From positions 143,104 through 207,103 of the forward strand of contig CAMWFQ010000006.1 in NCBI GenBank assembly GCA_947173495.1: a DNA stretch of 64,000 bases. The letters are read 5' to 3'. A program made the position numbers and the translations under genes. The notes below the pieces were generated by a model. The model saw only the letters and a program-made list of their open reading frames with translations. It was not told where the DNA came from and did not search any database. Positions 52,044 through 60,325 of this stretch are shown piece by piece; position 1 is the stretch's first letter, and every line of letters begins with the position of its first letter. The stretch is from an uncultured Lachnospiraceae bacterium. Lineage in GTDB: Bacteria > Bacillota > Clostridia > Lachnospirales > Lachnospiraceae.

Positions 52044-53177
52044 TTATGCAAAATACCGGTTCAAAAACTCTTCATCCGCCTGGGCAATGATCATTCCCAG
52101 CACTTCACAGTCCTGATTGTGAAGAAAACTTAAGATGCGCGCCACCTTACGCCCTACATCCACCCCGAACGGAAGCAGGATAATCACGCCGCCTATCTCT
52201 CTGATCCTGCGGCACTCCTCTTCCGAAAGCACATTCTCCCCAAAAGCAGTTACTTCCCATTCTCCTTTTTTCCCCTGCTGATCATCTGCCCGGGGAATAT
52301 GCCATTCAAAGCCGCTCCCATCATGATCAGCTTCGCTCCCGCCAAAAATCTCTGTTTCTTCTGTGTTCAGGAGACGCTCCAGTTCCAGCCTGCGCATATC
52401 TGAGTGGTTCGCCATGTCCAGAATCGCAAAGCTTCTTTTACCCCCCAGAGCATATTTGATATTTGCTTTCAGCTCTCTTGCATAAGGCTGCAATCCCTTC
52501 TGGTTTCGGGTCAAAATCCCCAGTGCCTTAAAGCTGTACATTTTCTCTATATCCTCCTGGACATATACGGCCTCATCCAATATATAATGAAAGCAAATAA
52601 CCAGAAATGCCAGGAGACCCAGCAGTACTGCGCCTGTGATACAGGCTGATGTGGTCCTCTCATCCCAGAAAACCCGTTCCGGTGCTCCGGAGCGTATCAC
52701 CTTGATCTGCTCCAGCTCTGAACTTTCTCTTGCATATTCCTTCAGCCCGCTTTCCAGCGCATTTCGAATCTCACGTACAAATTTTTCGTCATCTCCTTTT
52801 ACAGTAACCGTAAGAAGACGAATATCAGACAATATTTCAGCAGTAGTCGCCTCCATTACCTGCTTTTTTTCATAGCCGGGAAGGCTTTCCATTACAATGT
52901 CAAGAATCGGATCCGTATCCAGAAGGTCGTTCCACGTATATCCATTATAATATTGATAGACTTCCCCGTTCTCATCATGACCAAAACTGATATAGAGTTT
53001 GGACACCGCCTGATACTCCACCGGCATCCTCATAGACCGTACAATCTGATAAAGGATTCCGCCAAAGGTCGCCCCCAGGATTGCAAGCATGACAATCAGC
53101 CATATTTTCTTCTGAAAATACAGCACAAGCCTCTTTAAATCCATTCCCCTATTCAGATATTCTTCCTTCATTTCCAT
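52044..53177 (-). CDS. Wzz/YveK-like chain-length protein with degenerate kinase-like tail
   Basis: Polysaccharide co-polymerase of 377 residues. Two transmembrane segments (about 22-42 and 178-203) flank an external domain (about 45-175, with AVSKLYISFG and ESGLKEYARESSELEQIKVI). In Firmicutes the activator (YveK/CapA) is normally about 230 residues and works with a separate BY-kinase (YveL/CapB). Here 170 extra cytoplasmic residues follow: FAILDMANHSDMRRLELERLL and GGVIILLPFGVDVGRKVARIL then NQDCEVLGMIIAQA, the last matching the end of a BY-kinase domain. No Walker A (GxxxxGKS/T) and no tyrosine cluster are present, so phosphorylation is unlikely. Start ATG 53177 has GGAGAG upstream. No kinase or phosphatase gene is in the operon. 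Confidence 0.8.
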   Translation of the reverse strand: MEMKEEYLNRGMDLKRLVLYFQKKIWLIVMLAILGATFGGILYQIVRSMRMPVEYQAVSKLYISFGHDENGEVYQYYNGYTWNDLLDTDPILDIVMESLPGYEKKQVMEATTAEILSDIRLLTVTVKGDDEKFVREIRNALESGLKEYARESSELEQIKVIRSGAPERVFWDERTTSACITGAVLLGLLAFLVICFHYILDEAVYVQEDIEKMYSFKALGILTRNQKGLQPYARELKANIKYALGGKRSFAILDMANHSDMRRLELERLLNTEETEIFGGSEADHDGSGFEWHIPRADDQQGKKGEWEVTAFGENVLSEEECRRIREIGGVIILLPFGVDVGRKVARILSFLHNQDCEVLGMIIAQADEEFLNRYFA

Positions 53178-53209
53178 TCTTATCTCTCCAGGTCTTTTCA
53201 TCTATTATC

Positions 53210-54625
53210 TCACACTTGCGTCCTTTCGGCCCGCATATCTTCTGATTCAGGGTTCCTCATAGCCGTTACCTGCGTATGGTCAACACCTTCCGTACTTTCC
53301 GGTCTGATCAATATTTTCAGCGTCAAAAGCATCAGTTTTAAATCCAGCCACACAGAGTAATTTTCAATATAGGTAAGATCCAGCTTCAGCTTGTCATAGG
53401 GTGTTGTATTATATTTACCGTAAACCTGTGCATAACCTGCAAGCCCTGCTTTCACCCGCATTCTGAACAGAAATTCCGGCATTTCCTCCACATATTGTTC
53501 AATGATCTCCGGGCGCTCCGGCCGCGGTCCAATAAAGGACATATCTCCTCTTAAAATATTGAACAGCTGCGGCAGTTCATCAATTCGTACCATACGGATG
53601 AATCTTCCTACCGGAGTAATCCTGCTGTCATTTTTAGCCGCCAGTCTCGCCACGCCATCTTTCTCAGCATCGACTTTCATACTTCTGAACTTCATAATCT
53701 GAAATTTTTTCCCATTGCGGGTACAGCGAATCTGCTTATATAATACCGGTCCCTTGTCATAGCATTTGATTACAATCGCAGTGACCAGCATGACCGGCGA
53801 AATAATTACCAGCAGAATCAGAGAACATGTAATGTCAATCAGCCGTTTTGCCACCCTCTGCCCCACGGAAAGGGCGTACTCTCTTGTCAGGAAAATGGGA
53901 GTATCAAACAAATGGATCTGGTCGGATCCCTTGATCAGCACATCCGGAATCTTGGGCATCACGTAAACACGGATGAACCTGCTGTAGCAGTATTTTAAAA
54001 TATTATTCCTCTCCATTGTGGGAATGTCCCAGAGTACTACAGCCTCATATCCTTTCAGAATTTCCTTTTCCAGTGCCGCCGGTCCTTCGCTGATATCCAT
54101 ACATTTAACGATTTTGTATTTATCTCTGCGTGTTTTAAATTTCTGCAGAATGCCGTCAATCTCTCTCTCCCCATGTATCAGGAGCATTTCCTTGGGCGGA
54201 AATACCTTTTTGTAGACCGCATTACAGAGGCAGGTCCACGCACCTGCTATGACCAGCTGCACCAGGGTAGCCGCCATAAGACAGTCTGCAGGAACCAGCC
54301 AGTTATTCATCAGAGAAATCTGCGCATATGTAAATGCATTTGCAAAAAAAAGGGAAAAAAGCTGGGACAAAAATACGTCCATAGGCTTTAAGTAGCCGAT
54401 TTTCATGCCGCCATAGGTATTGTTAAAAAACAGCAGGAGAATCATGTATAATCCAATGGTCAAAAGGTGCCCGTTTCGTTCAAATTTCAATCCCCTGTTA
54501 AAATTATTAATAATAGGATAATAATACGCCATCCAAATATATGCGTACACAGCTGCCTGCATAAAGAGCCCCGCACAGGTAAGCCATAATACAATAATTC
54601 TTTTCAGAGATTCCAGACGTTTCAC
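53210..54625 (-). CDS. Polyprenyl-phosphate glycosyl-1-phosphate transferase (WcaJ-like priming enzyme)
   Basis: Starts the repeat unit by moving a sugar-1-phosphate from a UDP-sugar to undecaprenyl phosphate. The 471-residue protein has four N-terminal hydrophobic segments (about 9-120), a soluble CoA-binding-like domain (about 145-245) and a C-terminal bacterial sugar transferase domain (about 265-455): KRLIDITCSLILLVI, GPVLYKQIRCTRNGK, MKFRSMKVDAEKDG, IRRxDELPQ-type IRMVRIDELPQLFNIL, and SFIGPRPERPE. All hallmark motifs are intact. Starts with GTG 54625, GGAGG 8 bases upstream. First sugar not determined (glucose, galactose or N-acetylhexosamine are usual). Followed 8-9 bases later by the Wzz-like gene. 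Confidence 0.94.
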   Translation of the reverse strand: MKRLESLKRIIVLWLTCAGLFMQAAVYAYIWMAYYYPIINNFNRGLKFERNGHLLTIGLYMILLLFFNNTYGGMKIGYLKPMDVFLSQLFSLFFANAFTYAQISLMNNWLVPADCLMAATLVQLVIAGAWTCLCNAVYKKVFPPKEMLLIHGEREIDGILQKFKTRRDKYKIVKCMDISEGPAALEKEILKGYEAVVLWDIPTMERNNILKYCYSRFIRVYVMPKIPDVLIKGSDQIHLFDTPIFLTREYALSVGQRVAKRLIDITCSLILLVIISPVMLVTAIVIKCYDKGPVLYKQIRCTRNGKKFQIMKFRSMKVDAEKDGVARLAAKNDSRITPVGRFIRMVRIDELPQLFNILRGDMSFIGPRPERPEIIEQYVEEMPEFLFRMRVKAGLAGYAQVYGKYNTTPYDKLKLDLTYIENYSVWLDLKLMLLTLKILIRPESTEGVDHTQVTAMRNPESEDMRAERTQV

Positions 54626-54658
54626 CTGCGTTACCTCCCTTAACGTTTCTCCTCTTCC

Positions 54659-55423
54659 TCACAGTCTTCGGAGTGTGGCGCCCATAGCCCAGAAAAACAA
54701 GTGATAAACACTGCCTGGAAGAGAGAGCTTTTCTTCTCTTCGGTATAAATTCCATATACGCCTTATCGCTTCCAGTTTATTGGAAGACAAAGACTTTTCG
54801 GGTCTCCGGTAAATGGCCAGAACCTCGTTCAATCCATGCGCGGTAACTCCGCTGCGCAAAATTTTCCACCAGGTAGCCGTATCCTCACTTTTTACATCCG
54901 GCATCAGGATAAGCTCCCGGCTGATTTGGCGGGTGTCGATCAGGACCGTGGTCGTAAAAATTATGGTTCGCGAAAGCGCTTCTTTATACGTAAGAGCAGG
55001 CGGAACATGTACCACCTTTCCCGTTCCTTTTGCATTTCTGTCTCCGAATTCATAGGCTGTAAACGCAAATGCCGCCTGCTTTTCTTTCATAAAGGCAAGC
55101 TCCTTTTCGAGCTTGTCGGGCAGCCAGATATCATCTGCATCTAAAAAAGCAATGTACCTTCCTCTGGCTGCTTCTATCCCTGTATTTCTGGCTTTGGCGG
55201 CGCCTTCATTCACAGACTTTCCGATTATCCTGATTTTTCCGCCGCTTTGAGCCGCCCTGTGCTCTATCAGCTCCCGGCTGTTATCTCCGGAACAGTCATC
55301 TACCAGAATCAGCTCCCATTCCTGGAAAGTCTGAGCACACACCATATCTATCGTCTCTTCTATATAAAGACCGGCATTATATACCGGCACAATAATGCTT
55401 ATAAGCTTGTCCGGCTGACCCAT
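54659..55423 (-). CDS. GT2 family glycosyltransferase
   Basis: GT-A glycosyltransferase of 254 residues. Seen: LISIIVPVYNAGLYIEETID (within 7-26), LVDDCSGDNSREL, NEGAAKARNTGI, and the metal-binding FLDADDIWLPDKL (about 92-104). Then AFTAYEFGDR and MPDVKSEDTATWWKILR with the catalytic-base ED, a typical arrangement for EPS operon GT2 enzymes. It follows the GtrB-like gene with no gap and precedes the priming transferase by 33 bases. Sugar unknown. The C-terminal segment (about 225-254) is hydrophobic and basic, so peripheral membrane attachment is likely. Confidence 0.9.
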   Translation of the reverse strand: MGQPDKLISIIVPVYNAGLYIEETIDMVCAQTFQEWELILVDDCSGDNSRELIEHRAAQSGGKIRIIGKSVNEGAAKARNTGIEAARGRYIAFLDADDIWLPDKLEKELAFMKEKQAAFAFTAYEFGDRNAKGTGKVVHVPPALTYKEALSRTIIFTTTVLIDTRQISRELILMPDVKSEDTATWWKILRSGVTAHGLNEVLAIYRRPEKSLSSNKLEAIRRIWNLYRREEKLSLPGSVYHLFFWAMGATLRRL

Positions 55424-56353
55424 TTATATTTCCTCTTTTATAAGATAGATTGGCCTTCTTTTCACTTCCATATACGTCTTGGCAAGATATTGGCCCACAA
55501 TTCCCAGACAAAACAGCTGTACACCGCTGATCAGTGATATAATACACACCAGCGACGGCCAACCGGAGGTTGGATCACCAAACACGGCCTTCCTCACAAT
55601 GGTAAACAGAATCAGCGCAAAAGCTGCCAGGCAGAAAAGCACTCCCATAAAAGCTGCAAAAGCAAGGGGTGTCGTAGAAAAGGCTGTAATCCCATCCAGG
55701 GAATAGAGAAACAGCTTCCAGAAAGACCATTTGGTTTCGCCTTTCTTACGCTCTATATTCTCAAATTCCATCCACTTGGTCTGAAATCCTACCCAGCCAA
55801 AGATCCCCTTACTGAATCTGTTATACTCAGGCATGGAAAGTATGGCATCCACCACCTGCCTGCTCATCAGTCTGTAGTCCCTGGCTCCATCCATGATCTC
55901 TGTCCGGGAAATTTTTCTCATGATACGATAAAACATCCTTGCAAAAAAGGAACGGACAGGCGGTTCCCCTTTACGGTTCACACGCCTGGTAGCCACAGAA
56001 TCGTATCCTTCTGACAGATATCCAAACATTTCAGGCAGAATCGAAGGCGGATCCTGAAGATCTGCATCCATAAATACGATATAATCGCCCTTTGCCTTCT
56101 CCATCCCCGCATAAATTGCCGCTTCCTTACCAAAATTTCTGGAAAAGGAGAGCAAATGAACACGCTTGTCCTGTGCCGCCATTTCCTTCACCCGAAACGC
56201 CGTTCGGTCCGAGGATCCATCATCAATGTACCAGAGCTCAAGTTCCGTATCCCTTTCCCTGAAAAAGGATTCATTTTTCATAAACTCGTGATAAAAGTCG
56301 GTAACATTTTCCTCTTCATTATAGCAGGGGATAACAGCACTGAGTAATTTCAT
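55424..56353 (-). CDS. GtrB/DPM1-like polyprenyl-phosphate glycosyltransferase
   Basis: First gene of the polysaccharide operon, 309 residues. N-terminal GT2 domain: LSAVIPCYNEEENV, YIDDGSSDRT, SFSRNFGKEAAIYAGM and MDADLQDPP (DxD with the LQDPP extension typical of dolichol/undecaprenyl-phosphate sugar synthases). Two C-terminal hydrophobic segments (about 229-252 and 268-292) anchor it. Such enzymes attach glucose or another sugar to undecaprenyl phosphate at the inner face for a GT-C enzyme to use outside; a suitable GT-C partner is the GT39-like protein at the operon end. The 319-base region upstream contains copy D of the hairpin element and no clear promoter; an AT-rich stretch before 56400 is the likely site. 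Confidence 0.92.
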   Translation of the reverse strand: MKLLSAVIPCYNEEENVTDFYHEFMKNESFFRERDTELELWYIDDGSSDRTAFRVKEMAAQDKRVHLLSFSRNFGKEAAIYAGMEKAKGDYIVFMDADLQDPPSILPEMFGYLSEGYDSVATRRVNRKGEPPVRSFFARMFYRIMRKISRTEIMDGARDYRLMSRQVVDAILSMPEYNRFSKGIFGWVGFQTKWMEFENIERKKGETKWSFWKLFLYSLDGITAFSTTPLAFAAFMGVLFCLAAFALILFTIVRKAVFGDPTSGWPSLVCIISLISGVQLFCLGIVGQYLAKTYMEVKRRPIYLIKEEI

Positions 56354-56442
56354 TCTTTCATCCCTCTTTGATCTGATATATCTCCAAACTGCACCAGTAT
56401 TATTCTATCACACAAAATTCAATATCACAACAACAAACAGGG

Positions 56443-56531
56443 ATCGAGTAGGGGAACGCCTTTCTCCCTACTCGCCGCGCGGGGCGCACGTTGCGTCAGC
56501 AACAATTTCATCTGTGCGCCCCTGCGCATAA
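56443..56531 (-). repeat. Dispersed two-module hairpin element, copy D
   Basis: On the minus strand TTATGCGCA, module 1 (arms GGGGCGCAC and GTGCGCCCC; inner arms GTTGC and GCAAC), GCGCGG, module 2 (arms CGAGTAGGG and CCCTACTCG). It lies between the LytTR gene and the polysaccharide operon, in the same direction. Confidence 0.85.
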
Positions 56532-56535
56532 GACA

Positions 56536-56557
56536 GCGGACAGGAAATCCTGTCCGC
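56536..56557 (-). terminator. Stem-loop downstream of the LytTR gene
   Basis: Perfect 9-bp arms GCGGACAGG (56536-56544) and CCTGTCCGC (56549-56557), loop of four. On the minus strand only a weak T-tract (TGTCTTAT) follows before element copy D. Probably ends the LytTR transcript. Confidence 0.5.
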
Positions 56558-56672
56558 CATAGATTTGCTTTTGTATACGAATGCTTTGGAACGTTTTTTA
56601 TTATAAGCTTTTTTTTAAAAAATTGGCCTTTATGTAATAAATGGCATTCTTCATGTCATTTATAGCCAATCA

Positions 56673-57392
56673 TCACCATTTCCCCATTCGATTATAATAG
56701 AAAGCCTCAACCGCTTCTTTTCTTTTACGGCTGATAGGGAGTTCCTCTCCATTGCTCATCGTCACACCATAAGGACATACCAGTTCCACCTGCCTGTCAT
56801 TCACAAGATAGGACTGGTGAATCCTGAGAAAGTGATTATTGCAGTCCGATAACTCCTCCTCCAGAGCATCCAGTTTCCGGTAAAGAAATAGTTCTCTGCC
56901 GTCTTCCATGCATACTCTGATCATACGTTTTTCACTGACAAAGTACAGCACATCCGCCAGGCCGATCATAAAAATTTTTCGATCAAAGCTGAATGTAAAC
57001 GTCTCAAAAAAACTTTTCTGTTCATCTGCAATATGGTCAAGCGCATCAGATACCATTTGCGCTGATACCGGCTTCTCAATAAACTGAACAGGATAATCCT
57101 GGATTGCCTGCATACAATACTGCGCATATTGTGTAACAAAAACAACGCTGACTCGTCGGTTCTGCTCCCGGATTCTGCGGACAATTTCCATTCCATCCAT
57201 ACCGCTCAACTCAATATCCATAAACACAGCCGAAAAATCTCCGCTGTTTTCGATCTCGAACAGTACCTCCTCGCCGCTCAGAAACTTTTCAATATTAACG
57301 CATACTCGCCTCTGGCAGGCCCATTCCTCTATATAACTCTCCAGCTTTTCCATGTAAACCGGAACATCATCGCACAATGCTATTCTAAACAC
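56673..57392 (-). CDS. LytTR-family response regulator (orphan)
   Basis: Receiver plus LytTR DNA-binding domain, 239 residues. Receiver: IALCDDVPVYM (acidic pair), phospho-acceptor Asp in AVFMDIELSGMDG (about residue 56), VVFVTQYAQYCMQA and the lysine in VQFIEKPVSAQMV. Output domain (about 135-235): ADVLYFVSEKRMIRVCMEDG, FLRIHQSYLVNDRQV and GEELPISRKRKE, the AgrA/ComE-type LytTR signature. The start is GTG 57392 with GAGGTGG upstream; the longer reading overlaps the HIT gene. No kinase gene is adjacent. It is encoded right before the polysaccharide operon in the same direction, so control of that operon is a reasonable guess but not shown. Confidence 0.92.
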   Translation of the reverse strand: MFRIALCDDVPVYMEKLESYIEEWACQRRVCVNIEKFLSGEEVLFEIENSGDFSAVFMDIELSGMDGMEIVRRIREQNRRVSVVFVTQYAQYCMQAIQDYPVQFIEKPVSAQMVSDALDHIADEQKSFFETFTFSFDRKIFMIGLADVLYFVSEKRMIRVCMEDGRELFLYRKLDALEEELSDCNNHFLRIHQSYLVNDRQVELVCPYGVTMSNGEELPISRKRKEAVEAFYYNRMGKW

Positions 57393-57435
57393 TCTATCGC
57401 CACCTCTTTTGATTCTGTGTAAAATATTGCAGTTT

Positions 57436-57858
57436 TCACAGGCATTCACGTATCTTTTCTATCATTTCCGCATATGCCGTCTCCGTCAGATACTTCTTAT
57501 CCGGGTTCATTTGAAATACACCGCCCCACTCATCCTGATCTCTGTATTTGGGAACCAGATGCATATGTAAATGACAGCCTGTATCTCCATATGCGCCATA
57601 ATTCAGCTTATCTGGTGAAAACGCCTGATGAATTGCCCTGGCTGCTCTGGTCACATCTGCAAAAAAGCGGTTCCTCTCCTCGTCGCTGATATCTACGATC
57701 TCACTTACATGATCCTTGTAAGCTACAATACATCTTCCCGGCTTACTCTGTTCTTTAAACAAAATCAGCTGGCTCACATCCAGATCACATATTTTTATTC
57801 CAAACTTCGCAAGCAGCTCTCCACCCTGACAATACCCACAATTACTGTCCCTCATCAT
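57436..57858 (-). CDS. HIT-family hydrolase/nucleotide-binding protein
   Basis: A 140-residue histidine-triad protein. The HIT motif HLHMHLVPK (about 95-103) carries the catalytic histidines; upstream QSKPGRCIVAYKDHVSEI matches the family's first block. An N-terminal CGYCQGG (7-13) adds two cysteines that may bind zinc with later histidines, as in HinT-like proteins with a Cys pair. Family members hydrolyse AMP-linked compounds (phosphoramidates, Ap4A); the substrate here is unknown. It lies upstream of the LytTR gene on the same strand with a gap of about 43 bases and is divergent from nrdD, from which 298 bases of AT-rich DNA separate it. Confidence 0.92.
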   Translation of the reverse strand: MMRDSNCGYCQGGELLAKFGIKICDLDVSQLILFKEQSKPGRCIVAYKDHVSEIVDISDEERNRFFADVTRAARAIHQAFSPDKLNYGAYGDTGCHLHMHLVPKYRDQDEWGGVFQMNPDKKYLTETAYAEMIEKIRECL

Positions 57859-58073
57859 AATCTACCTCCTGTCATATCCGTTTTTTCAAAGTATGATTTC
57901 TTTTTGCCTTAAAAAGATTATACTGAAAATAGAATGCTTTGGCAAATTTAATATCCGGAATTTCCTTTTTTCCTCTGATCTCATCTTTCTTCAGGATTCG
58001 GCAGATAAAAAAATATACAATTTTTCCCCTGAAATTTTATAACTATTTTTCTTTGATATGTAACTTAAGACCC

Positions 58074-58102
58074 TTGATTATTTTTCTGTAGACGCATATA
58101 AT
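58074..58102 (+). promoter_or_regulatory. Sigma-A promoter of nrdDG
   Basis: TTGATT (58074-58079), exact 17-base spacer, TATAAT (58097-58102). The start codon follows about 60 bases later. The rest of 57859-58073 shows nothing I can name. Confidence 0.75.
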
Positions 58103-58135
58103 ACTAAATACGCACCCTCAAATTCAGGGGATATA

Positions 58136-58145
58136 CTATATATTG
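58136..58145 (+). promoter_or_regulatory. Probable NrdR box
   Basis: CTATATATTG matches the NrdR core pattern CWATATVTWG at all ten positions and sits about 27 bases after the expected transcript start. NrdR boxes usually come in pairs about 31-32 bases apart; the sequence 32 bases upstream (58104-58113) matches only about 6 of 10. Confidence 0.5.
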
Positions 58146-58162
58146 ATAGGGGAGAGATGAAT

Positions 58163-60325
58163 ATGAACATAATCAAGCGAAGCGGTATGGAGGTTACTTT
58201 TGATGCCATCAAAATAGAAGACGCTGTAAAGAAGGCTAATGCCAGCGTTCAGGAGCGCGACCGCCTGACCGACCAGCAGATTAAAACCGTGGTTGACAAC
58301 GTGACCAGTCTGTGCCTTGGCATGAATCACAGTCCCAATGTGGAAGAGATTCAGGATATGGTTGAGGAAGAGATCATGAAGCAGCAGTCCTATAAGCTGG
58401 CCTCCAATTATATTACCTATCGATACAAAAGAGCCCTCGTTCGTAAATCCAACTCTACAGATGAACAGATCCTTTCTCTTTTAGAATGTAATAACGAAGA
58501 GGTATTGCAGGAAAATTCAAACAAAAATCCAATTGTCAACAGTGTGCAGCGGGATTACATGGCCGGAGAAGTCAGCAAAGATATTACCAAACGTTTTCTC
58601 CTTCCTCCGGATATTGTGGATGCCCATGAAAAAGGAATCCTTCATTTTCATGATTCCGATTACTTTGCACAGCATATGCATAACTGTTGCCTGGTGAACC
58701 TGGAAGACATGCTTCAGAATGGCACAATCATCAGCGAAACACTGATCGAAAAGCCTCACAGCTTTTCCACGGCATGCAATATCGCTACTCAGTCGATTGC
58801 TCAGATTGCCAGCTGTCAGTACGGCGGACAAAGCATTACCCTCTCTCACCTCGCTCCCTTTGTTCAGGTAAGCCGGGAAAAATTCCGCAGAGAGGTACGT
58901 CAGGATCTGGAATCTCAGGGTATCAACGCCACAGATGAGTTAGTGGCACAGTTAGCGGAAATGCGTGTAAAACGCGAAATCAAGCAGGGTGTACAGATGA
59001 TTCAGTACCAGGTGATTACACTGATGACCACAAATGGCCAGGCGCCTTTTGTGACCGTTTTTATGTACCTGAACGAAGTTCCTGAAGGGCAGCTTCGAGA
59101 TGACCTTGCAATGATCATAAAAGAAATGCTCCTGCAGAGGATCCAGGGAGTCAAAAATGAGCAGGGAACCTATATAACACCCGCTTTCCCCAAGTTGATT
59201 TATGTTTTAGAGGAAAATAACATTTCCGAAGAATCCCCTTACTGGGAGCTCACCAGGCTTGCCGCTCAATGTACCGCAAAACGTATGGTTCCCGATTATA
59301 TATCAGAAAAGATTATTAAAAAGCTGAAAGATGGCAACTGTTATCCCTGTATGGGATGCCGTTCTTTCCTCACCGTATATAAAGATCAGGAAGATCACTA
59401 TAAATTTTACGGCAGGTTTAATCAGGGCGTTGTAACGCTTAATCTGGTGGATATTGCCTGCTCCTCCGGAGGGGATCCGGAGAAATTCTGGAAGATCATG
59501 GATCAGCGCCTCGACCTGTGCAGACGGGCTCTTATGTGCAGGCATGAGCGTCTGAAAGGAACTCCTTCCGATGTGGCCCCTATTCTCTGGCAAAACGGCG
59601 CTCTGGCCCGCCTGAAAAAGGGTGAGACCATTGACAGGCTGCTCTACGGCGGATACTCAACTATCTCCTTAGGCTATGCCGGCCTTTGCGAATGCGTCCG
59701 TTATATGACCGGAAAGTCCCACACAGATCCGGAAGCAACTCCTTTTGCACTGGAAGTGATGCAGTACTTAAATGACGCCTGCAAAAAATGGGCTGACCAG
59801 ACCAACATTGCTTTCAGTCTTTACGGCACTCCGCTGGAATCTACTACTTACAAGTTTTCCAAATGCCTTCAGAAGCGTTTTGGAGTCATTCCCGGAGTGA
59901 CAGATAAAAACTATATCACTAACAGCTATCATGTTCATGTAACTGAACCCATTAATGCCTTCGATAAGCTTACCTTCGAAGCGCAATTTCAGGAGCTCTC
60001 ACCCGGCGGAGCAATCAGCTACGTGGAGGTACCTGATATGCAGGATAATATTGAAGCCGTCTTGTCCGTTATGCGTCATATTTATGACCACATTATGTAT
60101 GCAGAACTCAACACCAAGAGTGATTTTTGCCAGATATGCGGTTACAACGGCGAGATCCAAATCGTGGAAGACCGGCATAAAAAGCTGGTTTGGGAATGCC
60201 CTAAATGCGGGAACCGCGATCAGAACAAAATGAATGTGGCCAGAAGGACCTGCGGTTATATCGGTACCCAGTTCTGGAATCAGGGGCGTACGCAGGAGAT
60301 CAGAGAGAGGGTTATGCATTTATGA
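58163..60325 (+). CDS. nrdD: Anaerobic ribonucleoside-triphosphate reductase
   Basis: Class III ribonucleotide reductase, making dNTPs from NTPs without oxygen through a glycyl radical. The 720-residue protein has an N-terminal ATP-cone (about 1-95, NIIKRSGMEVTFDAIKIEDA), the large barrel with NPIVNSVQRDYMAGEVSKDI and CYPCMGCRSFL, a zinc-type Cys set near the end (CQICGYNG and CPKCGN, about 650-676) and the glycyl-radical segment RTCGYIGTQFW (about 695-705). All parts are intact. I chose ATG 58163 because the AGGGGAG site then lies 8 bases upstream; an ATG two codons earlier is only 2 bases away. Translationally coupled to nrdG through an ATGA overlap. Confidence 0.97.
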   Translation: MNIIKRSGMEVTFDAIKIEDAVKKANASVQERDRLTDQQIKTVVDNVTSLCLGMNHSPNVEEIQDMVEEEIMKQQSYKLASNYITYRYKRALVRKSNSTDEQILSLLECNNEEVLQENSNKNPIVNSVQRDYMAGEVSKDITKRFLLPPDIVDAHEKGILHFHDSDYFAQHMHNCCLVNLEDMLQNGTIISETLIEKPHSFSTACNIATQSIAQIASCQYGGQSITLSHLAPFVQVSREKFRREVRQDLESQGINATDELVAQLAEMRVKREIKQGVQMIQYQVITLMTTNGQAPFVTVFMYLNEVPEGQLRDDLAMIIKEMLLQRIQGVKNEQGTYITPAFPKLIYVLEENNISEESPYWELTRLAAQCTAKRMVPDYISEKIIKKLKDGNCYPCMGCRSFLTVYKDQEDHYKFYGRFNQGVVTLNLVDIACSSGGDPEKFWKIMDQRLDLCRRALMCRHERLKGTPSDVAPILWQNGALARLKKGETIDRLLYGGYSTISLGYAGLCECVRYMTGKSHTDPEATPFALEVMQYLNDACKKWADQTNIAFSLYGTPLESTTYKFSKCLQKRFGVIPGVTDKNYITNSYHVHVTEPINAFDKLTFEAQFQELSPGGAISYVEVPDMQDNIEAVLSVMRHIYDHIMYAELNTKSDFCQICGYNGEIQIVEDRHKKLVWECPKCGNRDQNKMNVARRTCGYIGTQFWNQGRTQEIRERVMHL

